Notes: generated by a model not told the origin, from the letters alone. A DNA stretch of 64,000 nucleotides from Monoplex corrugatus (GCA_030674185.1 CM060311.1:97699513-97763512); one strand, 5' to 3'; numbered from the stretch's first letter, positions 12,301 to 21,113 are shown. A program made the numbers and translations.

Positions 12301-15300
12301 CCACTGGTGGGTAAAGGGGTGACAGGGTACCGTCCACCTGGTGGGTAAAGGGGTGACAGGGTACCATCCCACTGGTGGGTAAATGGGTGACAGGGTACCG
12401 TCCACCTGGTGGGTAAAGGGGTGACAGGGTACCGTCCACCTGGTGGGTATAGGGGTGACAGGGTACCGTCCATCTGGTGGGTATAGGGGTGACAGGGTAC
12501 CGTCCACCTGGTGGGTATAGGGGTGACAGGGTACCGTCCACCTGGTGGGTATAGGGGTGACAGGGTACCATCCCACTGGTGGGTAAAGGGGTGACTGTCC
12601 ACCTGGTGGGTAAAGGGGTTACATGGTACCGTCCACCTGGTGGGTAAAGGGGTGACTGTCCACCTGGTGGGTAAAGGGGTGACAGGGTACCGTCCACCTG
12701 GTGGGTAAAGGGGTGACAGGGTACCGTCCACCTGGTGGGTAAAGGGGTGACAGGGTACCGTCCACCTGGTGGATAGAGGGGTGAGATTTGTTTTTTATCT
12801 CCCAGGTCAATGTGTCTGCAGACCTGTTAAAGCCTAAGCCCCCCATTGTATGCATGGAACCACACACTGAACATCACATTAAAGGTCACAAAGGCCACAT
12901 AAGTGGCCACAAAACACCAACATGGATGCTCATCGACAACAAAATATGCAGATTGTGCAGCAACATAATGCCTGCATGGTATTGGCAAAATGATTAACAT
13001 ACACACATTCATGAGAAATTGGAACGCACTACATGTTCACTTTCTTGGCCCACTGTCCTCCCCCTCCCAAAGAGTGAACATGTAGAGGGGGAAGTCACTG
13101 CTGGCCAAAATGGTATGTCTTCAAGCTACACTTGAAGGAAGACACAGTTTTTGACTGTCATATAGACTAGGGAAGATTGTTCCAGCTGTATGGACCAGAC
13201 ACAGAAAAAGAGTGGGGACCAATTGTGGTACATTTGTATTGGGGAATTTGTAGACAACTAGTGTCAAAAGCAGAATGGAGAGGTTGGACAGGGGTGTACA
13301 TTTGGAGGAAGTCATGAAGATAAATAGATGCAGTACCATTGATACATTTGTAGCATAATGTATTGATTTTGTATGACATTCCTTGAGGAACAGGCAGCCA
13401 AAGGAGAAAGTGAAGCACGAGACTGACATGATCATGCCTCTTTTTACAAAAAGCAAGATGAGCCACAAAATTCTGAATATGCTGGAGGCATGCAGCAGGA
13501 GAAGCATGCAAGCCATAGAGCAGAGAGTTACAATAATCGATGCAAGACAAGATCTGAGAAGTCGCAAGTTTAGGTGCCACTGAAGTTGAAAGATAACAGC
13601 AAATAGAACTGAAACAAAAACAAGTATTATCAGAAAAAATAATATTGAACAGACACTTTCACTTAAAAATGTTGACATCTGACTGCACTTCTGTACTTTA
13701 CAGCTGTTCTCTATGACTCAAAATGTCCAGATGAAAACCCAAGCACACCTCTAATAGCTCTCTTACCTGCACGCTAGTGATGGTGGTGTAGGTGTATGCC
13801 TTGACCACCAAGTAGTTGGCCTCCACGTCAATCAGAGCCAGAATGGCATACTTCCATCCGTCCTGTCGCAATATAATGCCCAGGTGGCGCTCCTCCGGGT
13901 CATGACGGCAAGCAAGCATCACAGCATACACCACACACAGTAGGCAGTAGTTGAAGAAACTCTGAGCTGTAATTAAACATGCCAAGGCATTTGTATTGCA
14001 GTCTGTCTATCTAGAAACTGGAAAACATAGTAATCAAAATAGCAACAGCATAAACTACAAACAGTAAAGAGGACACTGAGCTGCAAAATATCATTCCAAG
14101 GCATCAGTAAAGCAGTTTGTGATGCTAGAACTTTTAATTACAGAATATTAGTAAATGCAAGTAGCATACACCACACACACATAGTCAAGTTGGATTAGTG
14201 GTGGCCTGATAGTTAAAAGCAACTGCCTAGGAAGGACAACGTCCCAAAAAATCCAGATTCAGTACACAATCAGAGAGGGATCCTGCCTCACTTTGTCTTT
14301 TACACTATGACTAGTGATCTGATGCTAGTTTCTAGGATGAGATGATAAATCGGGGTTTCATGTACAGCATGCACTTAAAGCACATAGAAGCACCCACGGC
14401 AACAAGAAAGCTGTCTCTGGCAAAACTTCTGTACGGAAAAATCTATTTTAACACCTAAACAAACGCGTTCTCATACAGAAGAAAGGAAAACAAATGATGC
14501 TGCATAGAACGTGAAACACTGTAGGAAGAGCAGCCTGAACTGTATACAGACAATTCTGTACTGATAAGATCATCAAATCATTTCAGCATCATGGAAACTG
14601 TGGCCCTTCAAGCACTGGTCTTGTGGTGTCCTCACTTTTGGCTTCCAACACCACATTCATGCATGAGATGAATTCAAGCTGGGGCCTTTGGTGTCAGTGG
14701 TTCATGGGGACTGTTGTTGGAAGGCCAAGGTGGTGTTATTGTTATTTTTTTTGTTTAAAGCCCAGCTAAATGCATTGAGCCATATTAGGACTATTACCAT
14801 TTCAAAACACACAATACCTCAACAGGAAAAAAAAAAGGAAAAGAAAATTAAGTACACATATCAATGCATTTGCACACATAACCTACGGAGATACCCTGGC
14901 GCTGACCACTCGTTCCAATTTATCACACACGGGATTTAAAAAAATACCTGAACACAAATTTAAGCACAACTAAGGACACTAAAACATATCAAAACAGGCC
15001 TAAATTACCTGAAACTACCTTTGCATATCTCATTTCCATACAGCCAAAAAAGCACTTTACCCAACTATCAATCCTAAGAGAAAGTACATAAGACATTATC
15101 AAACACAAACAGATGAATGGACCAGCAAGGCAGAAAATGATAGGAAGAAATGAAAGAAAGCAAAGGATGAAAAAAGAAACAAGGAGAGTGACAGAAAAAA
15201 GGAAATTTCTTGCAAAGAATTTCCAGAAGGTGGGGATACTATTTATACTGAAAGAGCCCCCAGCATCCCCATGGGAGGTGGCCAAGGTGGTGATCTGCTT

Positions 15301-16664
15301 ATCAGGGGCCTCTTATTTGGTCTGGTTCTGTGGCTCAATGATTACTGTGGTTATCAGAGTGCTTAGTCAGCACTGTCTTCAGTAAGCTAGATCACAACAT
15401 GCACTGCTGAATTCCTCCAAAGTGACTCAGAAGCAGTGCAGGATCTCCGCTAGTGGGTGGCTCCATGGCAGGCTGAAATTTCCAACTTCTAAAGTTTCCT
15501 GGCCGGGGGCTTTGACTGAATGAGCTTGGGGTTGGTGGATTTTAGTAGAGCCAGAATGAACAACATGGGGTCCATGCTAAGGAGATGGCAGACAAGTTGC
15601 AACAGCTAAAAACAATTAATTTTTTTAAAAGAAAACTTTTTAAAAATAATTATGTAATTATATAACAATCAGAACAGATCAACACTGGTGGTATGATGGC
15701 CCAGACTTTGTTCAAGAACATAGAAATTTAGGTTTTAGGACTCTAGAATTTCTAAAAAGTAAGTTGCTTGTTGCCACAATTCGGAATTTCTAAAAAGTAA
15801 GCTGCATGTTGTATAATTAATAATAATAATTAATAATTACAATATTTATATAGCGCAAAATCTTGATAAAATCAAATCTAAGCGCTGAAGCAGACACACA
15901 CGCAAGCACGCACGCACGCACGCACGCACACACATGCACGCACACACACACACACACACACGCATGGCTATAAATGGGGAGAAAGAATAAAAGCAATAAA
16001 AGCAAGAATAAAAGCAATGGAAAATTATAGAGAGCATAGCATATACAATTATATATTATAACCATGTGATTCCCTCCGAGCGGAGACAGGCTGCAGAGGG
16101 GGGTTAGGATTTTATGCGGAGGAGAAAAGGTGAGTTTTGAGAGCGGACTTGAAGGAGACAAAAGTAGGTTGCTGACGGACTGAGAGAGGAAGTTTGTTCC
16201 AGGAGAGTGGACCAGAAACAGAGAAGGCTCGTGGACCATAGGTATTGAGCTTAGTGCGTGGAAAGCGAAAAGTCAGAGGATCAGAGGCAGAGCGGAGGGT
16301 ACGTGAGGGAACATAGATCTCAAGTAGGCTTGACAGGTAATCGGGGGCTGCGTTATTGAGGCTTTTGTAGCACATGGTGTCTAGTTTGTACTGTATGCGC
16401 TTTGATACAGGGAGCCAGTGAAGTTGTGCCAGGAGAGGAGATATGTGGTCAGCTTATTTACACATCCAATTATTTACACATCCACAGAATATCAGCTACC
16501 CTTGGAGTATTCAGTTTTGCCCACTGTTCAGGAATAAAACACACGAACTGTCACCAAACGGAGCAACTCTAAAAAGCAGTTCTGAGGCAACAGACAGGAC
16601 TTGATGAAAACCACATCCGTCATCCAGACCATTGCACTGACTGTTTGAGGCATAATCATGCTCG

Positions 16665-16740
<76 letters not shown>

Positions 16741-18067
16741 CACATAAATAAATAAAATGAAATATAAAAACCATTGGAACACTGTCTGTTAATATCAAAT
16801 TCTATCCAGTATATCATAGAGCACCTGGTAACAACAGGAAAGCTGGAGGGAAAGAGAACACCAGGTAGACCCAGGGACATAATATTGGACGGACTTGCAA
16901 GGTGGCTGAGGACAGAGAGGATGGAAGATGTGCTTGCGGCGACAAGGGATAGATGGATATGGAAGGCCATGATCACCAACACCACACGGCAGGGCACATG
17001 ATGATGATGATGATTCAGTAAGTCAACTATGACTGACCAAAAAGCCTAGCAGTCAATCCACACACAACGTGCTCGAACCTGTTGGAGTCTGTACCCCTTG
17101 CTGCTGCAGCAAACCACTGAAGACTGCCGTACCACACAGACACAGGGAAACAGCCTGCCCCAACACTACAGCCTGCAGGAAATCTCTGAAATATTGTCAC
17201 CATTTCAATTATACAGAGCTTTGCTTTCAGAAGATCACCACTGAAAATACAGCCACACTTACATAATGTACAAAAATCTGATTCTATAGATGTACATAAA
17301 TCTGATTTTACAGATGTATAAAAATCTGATTTTATAGATGTACAAAAATCTGTTTCTAGGTCATATTGTTCTTGCTACAATATAGCTTTTCTTTTTCCTC
17401 ATTTCATTGTCATTGTGTCGTGTTCAATTCATGGATTTTGAAAATATTGTGCCTCATGAAAAGATTAATTAAAAAAAACCTATGTCACTGTAAAGAGTGA
17501 CCTTTCAATCTAATACTAGTAATATACAGGAGTAAAATCTATTCACCAGCAACACATTTCACCAATTACATATACCAAGTGTACAAGAAATGCTGATACA
17601 ATATGAACATGTCGCAGATCTTGCCTGTGCATTTAAGCAACTGATAGATTTCAAGTCAGTTAATGCTCAAATTACATAATGCCTTGGTTTCTTTTCATAA
17701 TGATATATAATTCAAATTAAAACTACGTGAATAATCGTGATAATTAATCATATGACAGAAGAATAATCATGATGATGACAGTGATCATGACAGTTGTGGA
17801 CTATGACAATGATAATCATAACTAATCATCCGGACTGCATAATTTTGTAGTACAAATTAACTTGGCATCTGTCGTCAATGTGTTGAAAAGCCTGTTTACC
17901 TTGAGCACAGCACTTTCTTGATGACATAAAACAACCCCTGAGATCTGCTTTTCAAATCATTTAATCTCCCAAATTCAGGCTCTGGGTCCTGAACAGTGGG
18001 ATATGCATCCTCATCGTCAGAATCTGGTCCAATGCGCTCGTAGCTGCTCATCTCTGGTGATTTGGTG
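179..18067 (-). CDS. SLC35F1/F2-like: SLC35F1/F2-like transporter gene (partial, five exons, 3' part outside window)
   Basis: Multi-exon minus-strand gene for a polytopic membrane protein of the SLC35F branch of the drug/metabolite transporter superfamily. Five exons join in phase: 18067-17900, 17185-17079, 13966-13767, 9558-9393, 335-179. The order is an acidic cytosolic N-terminus (SSYERIGPDSDDEDAYP), then hydrophobic segments around LGQAVSLCLCGTAV, FFNYCLLCVVYAVMLAC, LALIDVEANYLVVKAY, LDCCSIVVVLVLSRFLL, LGVGVSMGGLVGLVVADVL and LLVIVGAVLYGVSNIGQEF, ending in GMIGLFGSIISGIQ. VEANYLVVKAY.YTT and LGMIGLFG are characteristic of SLC35F1/F2 as I remember them. Substrates of this subfamily are poorly defined, so I infer only membrane transport. 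The remaining C-terminal helices must lie left of base 1. The gene is divergent from KATNAL1. F1 versus F2 orthology is not resolved. Confidence 0.88.
336..837. other. Intron sequence with a half MITE and a poly-A run
   Basis: No coding evidence. Bases 435-477 match the right half of the TTAA palindromic MITE (ctgcaggaagctggtgga, then gagggagttaaagggttt). The left half is absent. A run of 16 A lies at about 619-634. Bases about 787-837 are SINE-A sequence on the minus strand (aagatcctgtaagtaatgtc). Confidence 0.5.
838..3940. repeat. 38-bp minisatellite, about 80 copies
   Basis: Tandem unit of 38 bp containing the perfect palindrome ATGTGTATACACAT followed by gaagtgggttgtttgatg. Units differ by a few substitutions (gtgcatac, gaactggg, ttcgatg, ttatttg). 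A segment is duplicated at an offset of about 1213 bp: gaactggg at 1520 and 2733, catatg at 2046 and 3260. The overlapping minus-strand open frames (YTHTEHQTTHFMCIHIQNIK repeated) arise because the unit lacks stops in several frames. Nothing supports translation. Confidence 0.97.
3941..4427 (+). mobile_element. RTE-like LINE 3' fragment inserted in the 38-bp array
   Basis: Open reading through ILLYGCEAWTVNKQSQN, MWFLRKLRVPWTAKKTNE and LVTTGKLEGKRAPGRPRKK is the region C-terminal to the reverse transcriptase in RTE/BovB-type LINEs. It ends in a short (GATGAT)n tail, as expected for RTE 3' ends. The 5' end is truncated. A last fragment of the 38-bp repeat (catatacacatgaagtgg) follows at 4427-4445, so the element landed inside the array. 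Related fragments lie at 16800 and 38105. Confidence 0.85.
4601..4794. other. Intron sequence, possible tRNA-like SINE head near the right end
   Basis: No coding signal. Bases about 4745-4830 contain ggttcaaatcatg, which resembles a B box. They may be the head of the SINE-B copy that follows, but the match is weak. Confidence 0.3.
4795..6690 (+). mobile_element. SINE-B copy split by an amplified 74-bp array
   Basis: Left part at about 4890-5040: ggtctgggtgctagtctttt, ggatgaaacgatgaactgag, tgcagcccgcacttagctc, atggcaacaaaacagctttc. Right part at about 6540-6690: ctcttggagaagtaatccc, aaattctgttgtgacaaat, aaatctgctgtgattttcat. These are the 5' and 3' halves, in order, of the SINE seen uninterrupted at 14190-14560. 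A (AACAAT)n microsatellite lies at 4848-4887. Base 4920 starts a TTAA that is the empty counterpart of the MITE insertion site at 18532. Confidence 0.7.
5026..6500. repeat. 74-bp minisatellite, about 20 copies
   Basis: Unit of 74 bp: aaaacagctttcctggcaaa, atcctgtagaaacatctatg, tttatagataaacagaaaga, then catgcatacaaggt. The first part is the SINE-B 3' region. Variants (aatacatg, tgcacaca, tttccagg) recur at intervals. The regularly staggered 71-residue minus-strand frames are repeat artefacts. Confidence 0.97.
6680..7126. other. Inverted SINE-B piece plus unassigned sequence
   Basis: Bases 6680-6755 read on the minus strand as ggtgtggcgctgcactgcag then ctctcaaaggggagagcag, which is the 3' portion of SINE-B in opposite orientation to the copy just before it. 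Bases 6756-7126 have a plus-strand open frame of about 110 codons but no recognisable domain. I see no gene there. Confidence 0.4.
7127..9294. repeat. 56-bp minisatellite, about 38 copies
   Basis: Unit of 56 bp: atcataatactaattataat, acagattgtcacactgaaga, catagagtcaagtacc. The first units at 7127-7440 are longer and more diverged (extra agaaagag or atgtacagaaagag). The array ends about 100 bp from the transporter exon at 9393-9558. Confidence 0.97.
9393..9558 (-). CDS. SLC35F1/F2-like: SLC35F-like exon 4 of those visible
   Basis: Minus strand: acceptor gatgttacag just above 9558, donor GTGAGT just below 9393. The exon is 166 nt, phase 0 in and phase 1 out. It encodes VLDCCSIVVVLVLSRFLL and LLGVGVSMGGLVGLVVADVL, two membrane helices, then a polar GKNRDDTGG loop. 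It follows TTITSVQ of the preceding exon, as in SLC35F1/F2. Confidence 0.9.
9664..9790 (+). mobile_element. tRNA-derived SINE head
   Basis: Bases 9669-9735 carry a tRNA-like pattern: an A-box-like tggtgtagtgattagcac and a B-box-like ggttgtgggtttgaatac. The flank is gene-free intron. I did not resolve the body of the element. Confidence 0.5.
9791..10209. other. Intron sequence without recognised features
   Basis: A-rich runs lie at about 10034-10042 and 10138-10170. Short open frames show no domain or conserved motif. Confidence 0.4.
10210..10400. mobile_element. TTAA nested-palindrome MITE, copy 1
   Basis: TTAA at 10210 and 10397 bound a roughly 183-bp element. The outer ends are ctctttgactcctgcaccc and the inverted ggaagtcaaggg. 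Inside, TTAA at 10329 closes an inner palindrome with ctatccactagcttcc and its inverted partner ctggtggatagggtgaggg. Copies at 47302 and 51673 have the same nested structure. TTAA flanks and CCCTTTG-type termini fit a non-autonomous piggyBac-like element; that assignment is inference. Confidence 0.75.
10490..12783. repeat. 34-bp G-rich minisatellite, about 68 copies
   Basis: Unit of 34 bp on the plus strand: gggtaccgtccacctggtgg then gtaaaggggtgaca. A 27-bp variant lacks part of agggtacc and recurs in runs at 11930-12050. Other variants are gtataggg and ccatcccactgg. The array runs directly into a SINE-A body at about 12760 with the same order of motifs, so the unit derives from the SINE 5' body. 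All three minus frames are open (up to 759 codons, with PLPTRWTVPCHPFTHQ repeated); these are not credible proteins. Confidence 0.97.
12745..13020 (+). mobile_element. SINE-A body at the end of the 34-bp array
   Basis: Motifs in order: ccacctggtggatagagggg, atctcccaggtcaatgtg, ctgcagacctgttaaagcct, catcacattaaaggtcac, aatatgcagattgtgcagc. The same series occurs at 31635-31945. Confidence 0.65.
13121..13590 (-). mobile_element. Decayed CR1/Jockey-type LINE C-terminal fragment
   Basis: Minus-strand reading shows SCIDYCNSLLYGLHASP, LQHIQNFVAHLAF, FLLWLPVPQGMSYKINTLCY and SFSVSGPYSWNNLP. These align with the better preserved copy at 59448-60720 (MSRIDYCNSLL, LHWLPVSKRIQYKLDTMCYK, FSVSGPLSWNKLP). 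The reading frame is interrupted and both ends are truncated. Confidence 0.8.
13767..13966 (-). CDS. SLC35F1/F2-like: SLC35F-like exon 3 of those visible
   Basis: Minus strand: acceptor ttaattacag just above 13966, donor GTAAGA just below 13767. The exon is 200 nt, phase 1 in and phase 0 out. It encodes AQSFFNYCLLCVVYAVMLAC, a short polar loop, then GWKYAILALIDVEANYLVVK and TTITSVQ. This is the most conserved piece and the strongest support for the family call. Confidence 0.93.
14190..14560 (+). mobile_element. SINE-B copy without an internal array
   Basis: Motifs in order: gggatcctgcctcactttg, gatctgatgctagtttctag, gatgagatgataaatcgggg, tgcagcatgcacttaaagc, acccacggcaacaagaaagc, ctggcaaaacttctgta, aggaagagcagcctgaactg. 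It serves as the reference for the interrupted copies at 4795-6690 and 18265-19265. Confidence 0.65.
14750..15315 (-). mobile_element. Interspersed repeat family C, longest minus-strand copy
   Basis: On the minus strand it reads ctgtatggaaatgagatatg, gcaaaggtagtttcaggtaa, ctttctgccttgctggtcc in the same order as the plus-strand copies at 52930-53470 and 55042-55310. It contains aaagtgcttttttggctg and ends with tgggctttaaacaaaaaaaa, so an A-rich 3' tail is likely. The 98-codon minus frame inside it has no domain. Confidence 0.65.
15316..15790. other. Intron sequence without recognised features
   Basis: No coding signal and no clear repeat match. A/T-rich at 15610-15670. The sequence tttctaaaaagtaag is repeated twice near 15750-15800. 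Confidence 0.35.
15820..16460 (-). mobile_element. CR1-like LINE 3' end, second copy of the 59-kb element
   Basis: On the minus strand the open frame contains MCYKSLNNAAPDYLSSLLEI, VPSRTLRSASDPLTFRFPR and FSVSGPLSWNKLPLSVRQQ, nearly identical to 60105-60370. The 3' untranslated part (cctgtctccgctcggaggg; tttctccccatttatagcc), a CA/CG-rich microsatellite at 15892-15965 and the terminal gcgctatataaatattgtaa with ATT repeats match the plus-strand copy. The 5' end is truncated near 16460. Confidence 0.88.
16665..16738. repeat. (CA)n microsatellite
   Basis: About 70 bp of CA dinucleotides with one interruption. Confidence 0.95.
16800..17013 (+). mobile_element. RTE-like LINE 3' terminus
   Basis: Encodes LVTTGKLEGKRTPGRPRD, LDGLARWLRTERMEDVLA and a (GATGAT)n tail at 16999-17013. 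Same family as the fragment at 3941-4427. Strongly 5'-truncated. Confidence 0.8.
17079..17185 (-). CDS. SLC35F1/F2-like: SLC35F-like exon 2 (first membrane helix)
   Basis: The exon is 107 nt on the minus strand, phase 2 in and phase 1 out, acceptor caatatttcag, donor GTTCGA. It encodes RDFLQAVVLGQAVSLCLCG then TAVFSGLLQQQGVQTPT. The acceptor choice is forced: the alternative tttcctgcag gives an immediate stop in phase. LGQ.VSL..CG matches the first transmembrane segment of SLC35F1/F2. The donor is weaker than average. Too short to appear as a long open frame. Confidence 0.85.
17268..17362. repeat. Short 26-bp tandem repeat, about 4 copies
   Basis: Four degenerate copies of gtacaaaaatctgattctat followed by agat. 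Confidence 0.85.
17900..18067 (-). CDS. SLC35F1/F2-like: SLC35F-like exon 1 of those visible (N-terminus)
   Basis: Minus strand: acceptor tgtctgtctgtag just above 18067, donor GTAAAC just below 17900. I place the start at the ATG at 18051-18049 (MSSYERIGPDSDDEDAYPTV), giving an acidic N-terminus and then QGLFYVIKKVLCS leading into the first helix. A frame continues upstream to the acceptor, so an earlier exon could supply another start; the exon then leaves at phase 2. Confidence 0.75.
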
Positions 18068-18175
18068 CTACAGACAGACATAATTAACATTTTATAACAT
18101 TCTGTTTAATCGTATTAATAGATAAATTAACTGATTGATTGATTTTAATGTATTATCTATTTTAATTAATTTATT

Positions 18176-18275
18176 TATTTACTCATTCATTCATTCATTT
18201 ATTCATTCATTCATTTATTCAAACATCTACTTATCTATTCATTCATTTGTTTATTCATTCATTCATTTATGTTTT
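18176..18275. repeat. (ATTC)n-type microsatellite
   Basis: Imperfect attcattcattt tetranucleotide repeats. Confidence 0.9.
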
Positions 18276-19265
18276 CATCACAGAGGATTTACCAAGTGAA
18301 ATTCAGGTTGCTCTATCCAGTGACAGAATGTCACTGCAGTAGAGTGCCATCCATTTTCTTCTTTTTTCTCTGTGCATGTCTTTCTGTTTAACCACGGAAG
18401 TAATTTTACTATACAATTTACCTGGAGCAACTCTTTTGTTACTGTGGCATCTTTAACATGTGCAGAACACATGCTGCCCACATGACCTCAGTTAACCATC
18501 TTATCCAAAAGACCAGCATCAAAACCACTGCTTAACTCTTTCACCGCCAAGTTTCCCCAGAAACGGCACTCCTCAGTGCCAAGTATATTTTGGGCAGCCA
18601 AGTATGCATTTTTAAAAGCTCACATCTCAAAGACTATTAAAGATTTTCACTTACTTCTTTTTTGCTGTGTAAAGGGCAGATGTATTTATATATGAATGCT
18701 TATTTATGTTTATGTGCTTGATTGATTATTCCACAGATAATCTTCTTATAAAGAAAAACAATTTTTTCATACGGTTTATCATAAAAAAGATGAGAAAATA
18801 TTGAACAGGAGAAAAGTCAATTGTGTCAAGAAGTACTCCCCTCCTTCTGTAAATACAGGAAACTTCCTGTGCTGTAAACTGCCGATGTCGATTTACGGCC
18901 ATTTTTGAGAAAACACTTCGGAGAAAACGTTACGTAAGTTCCGACAGTTAATGAAGCCACACGTCGGCTTCACTGCTGAAAAACTAGGTCGCTTGATAAA
19001 GTTTAAAAATGGCACATCGCCTGCATTCACCAGTGGAGCTGACAGAAACTTTGTACCTGCGTGAAAAGTTGTTGTTTAGCATGACCACTCCAAGTTGCAT
19101 AAATGCGACCATGGCGGTCGTACAGGAAGTCGCTTGATTGCAACCATGGCGGGAAAAGAGTTAACATCTAGTGGAACGGGAGAGAAAAATCCTAACTGAT
19201 CCATGATTACAACCTGGGTTTCTCCTATCCTGAGTGGGTGGTTCAGCCACTACGCCATGATAAAT
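18265..19265 (-). mobile_element. SINE-B copy interrupted by a TTAA element
   Basis: Minus strand: tRNA-like head catggcgtagtggctgaacc and acccaggttgtaatcatgg at 19262-19205, then ttttctctcccgttccac, the inserted TTAA element (18532-19164), then gcagtggttttgatgctggt, cttttggataagatggttaa, ttaaagatgccacagtaac, and a 3' end aatttcacttggtaaatcct with ctgtgatgaaaac. Order and content match the SINE-B copies at 4.9 and 14.2 kb. Confidence 0.65.
18532..19164. mobile_element. TTAA-flanked element with 14-bp terminal inverted repeats (about 625 bp)
   Basis: TTAA at 18532-18535 and 19161-19164. The ends are ctctttcaccgcca and tggcgggaaaagag, which are inverted repeats with a few mismatches. It sits inside a SINE-B copy exactly where the 4.9-kb copy has a single TTAA (4920). 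No transposase frame is visible, so it is non-autonomous. The right third is unusually CpG-rich, with aggaagt and catggcggt motifs. Confidence 0.75.
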
Positions 19266-19554
19266 AGTATACATCAATACTAATAACGATAATGATAACT
19301 GTTTTACAGCACTGTTCTCCCAATTCATTTACACTCATTGCATCTTATGCAATTACAAAACACTGCAGACTTCACAACACTTTACTACCCAAGATAGAAG
19401 TTTACGTCCTGTTGGACCTGTCTGATATGCAAAAGTATTTATCATGCAGGAATCTTTAAGTGTCAGTCTGACAAAACAAGTGGGAACTGACATGATAGTA
19501 TGCCAGGTGGCCAGTCTGTCTAGTTTTGGAAAATCAACAGTAACATAAGGACTA

Positions 19555-19715
19555 GCTACACACAGACACATACAACTACTACTACTTCTACTACTATAAT
19601 AACAATACCTATAACATACTTCTACTACTATAATAACACTACCTATAAACAAACATATCCCTACTACTACTACTATTATTATTACAATAATAATAATAAC
19701 ACTACCCACAAACAT

Positions 19716-19747
<32 letters not shown>

Positions 19748-20095
19748 CTCCCCTCCCACTTAGTCAACGCAGCATCCACTGAACGCTTCAGGGAGCCACT
19801 GTCACAGTATCTGTTTGAAGAACCTCCACCCTCGTCTGGCTAGCCCGCGCATCCATACCACCATCCACAGGATAGGCCACGAGGCCCGTTGTGGATTATG
19901 CTACAAAACCAGAACCAGAACTATAATGATTATGACAATAATGATAATAATAACAATGATAACAATAATGGTATTAATATTGCAAACACATATCACTACT
20001 ACTACTACTATTATAACACTAACTACACAAAGCACTCCTACTCCTACATTGCTGCTACTACCATTACTACCATACTACTAATAATAATGCATAAA
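19555..20095. repeat. Trinucleotide-rich tract (ACT/ATA repeats)
   Basis: Clusters of actactact and aataataat at 19575-19745 and 19920-20090. The reading frames across it are compositional. Confidence 0.85.
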
Positions 20096-20224
20096 ACAAA
20101 AGCAAAACAAACAAACAAACAAAAACCCATTCATATACAAACACCACACACACACACATACTCTGATACTGACATAGTGATACACACACTGACATTCCGT
20201 GCTTCACTTATAGAACTCATGTGC

Positions 20225-20297
20225 GGTCCATTAGCTCAGTTGGTTAAAGTGCCGTGCTATAACGCGGAGGTCGTGGGTTCGACCCCCACGTGTTTTT
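20225..20297 (+). pseudogene. tRNA-Ile-like sequence, probably a pseudogene or SINE head
   Basis: Contains an A box (tagctcagttggtta) and a perfect B box (ggttcgacccc) with a T arm gtggg/cccac. The anticodon stem ccgtg/cgcgg encloses only six bases (ctataa), and the acceptor ends ggtccat and gtgtttt do not pair. It resembles tRNA-Ile with one anticodon-loop base lost. A functional tRNA is unlikely. Confidence 0.6.
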
Positions 20298-20429
20298 ATT
20301 TTTATCATTATTATTTTTTTAGAGAGATATACAGTGTACGATACACACATTCACATTGCAGCGTTTCTACTTCCAAGAGTAAAGTAACAAAAGTACCCAA
20401 CTCACAGAACACACAATATAAGGATCAAG

Positions 20430-20605
20430 ATTTTTAAGCTGACGGTTTCTTCGGCGATATGTCCTGGTTTAAAATATCCACAAATATCGCGAAGGCACGT
20501 GGGCAGATATTTGTATCAACAATCGGGATTGGGATTCTGCGCTTCTGTGGGTCAATCAGCTGACACAAGATGGGAGATTGACTTCCCTTGCTTTTCGACT
20601 ATCCA
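20430..20605 (+). promoter_or_regulatory. Candidate promoter between the divergent genes
   Basis: A locally CpG-containing stretch with tatcgcgaaggcacgtggg (E-box CACGTG at about 20498) and a CCAAT-like atccaatga. No TATA box is evident. It lies upstream of the candidate KATNAL1 leader exon and of the minus-strand transporter, so it might serve one or both. Inference from composition and position only. Confidence 0.25.
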
Positions 20606-20729
20606 ATGAAAGCTGTCGAAACAAAACGAAGTGGTCTGACACAACATCCGTCTTTCGTCAGCGAAGTTTTTGGTGCAGTTAAACGAGGAAAAGAAATCCC
20701 TTCACTAACTCTAGCAGACACTGAAGTTG
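20606..20729 (+). other. KATNAL1: Candidate 5' exon of KATNAL1, open in frame with exon 1
   Basis: From the ATG at 20606 the frame stays open to a donor-like gttg|GTATGT at 20730 (MKAVETKRSGLTQHPSF then SEVFGAVKRGKEIPSLTL). Joined to the acceptor at 26319 (tctgactatag), it continues in frame through FPVRTQTSGT into the canonical katanin start at 26352. An upstream in-frame TGA precedes the ATG. It may be 5' leader only, because the 26352 ATG has the better context and matches the family N-terminus. Confidence 0.3.
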
Positions 20730-20892
20730 GTATGTTGTTTCTATTTGCCTTTATATTGAACTCCAGAACACAGAAACTGTATATCTGTTTTTAGCTTTGC
20801 GAATAGGATAGCTGTGTCAATCTGATTAAAGTGGTTGGCATGGACATTAGATTGTTTACAAAGTTCGAAACTACAAGACTAGTGAAAGAATG

Positions 20893-20917
20893 TAGATTTC
20901 TCTCTCTCTGTGTGTGT

Positions 20918-20952
<35 letters not shown>

Positions 20953-21113
20953 CCTCTCTCTCTCTCTCTCTTCCTCTCTCTCTCTCTCTCTCTCTCAGTC
21001 TCTGTCTGTCTGTCTCTCTCTTTCTCTCTCTCTCTCTGAGTATGTGTGTGTGTTCTTCAGTTGACTGACAAGACTCGCAATTGGGTGATTTCACGCACAC
21101 ACACGCACGCATG

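Noticed and set aside
10452..12731. Minus-strand open frame of 759 codons (and 633-662 codons in the other frames)
   Set aside because: All three frames are open because the 34-bp unit has no stop in any minus frame. The translations are the same repeat rotated, the array is SINE-derived, and no start or splice context supports a protein.
14989..15285. 98-codon minus frame, apparently with hydrophobic segments
   Set aside because: Falls within repeat family C, which recurs at 52930 and 55042 without the frame being kept.
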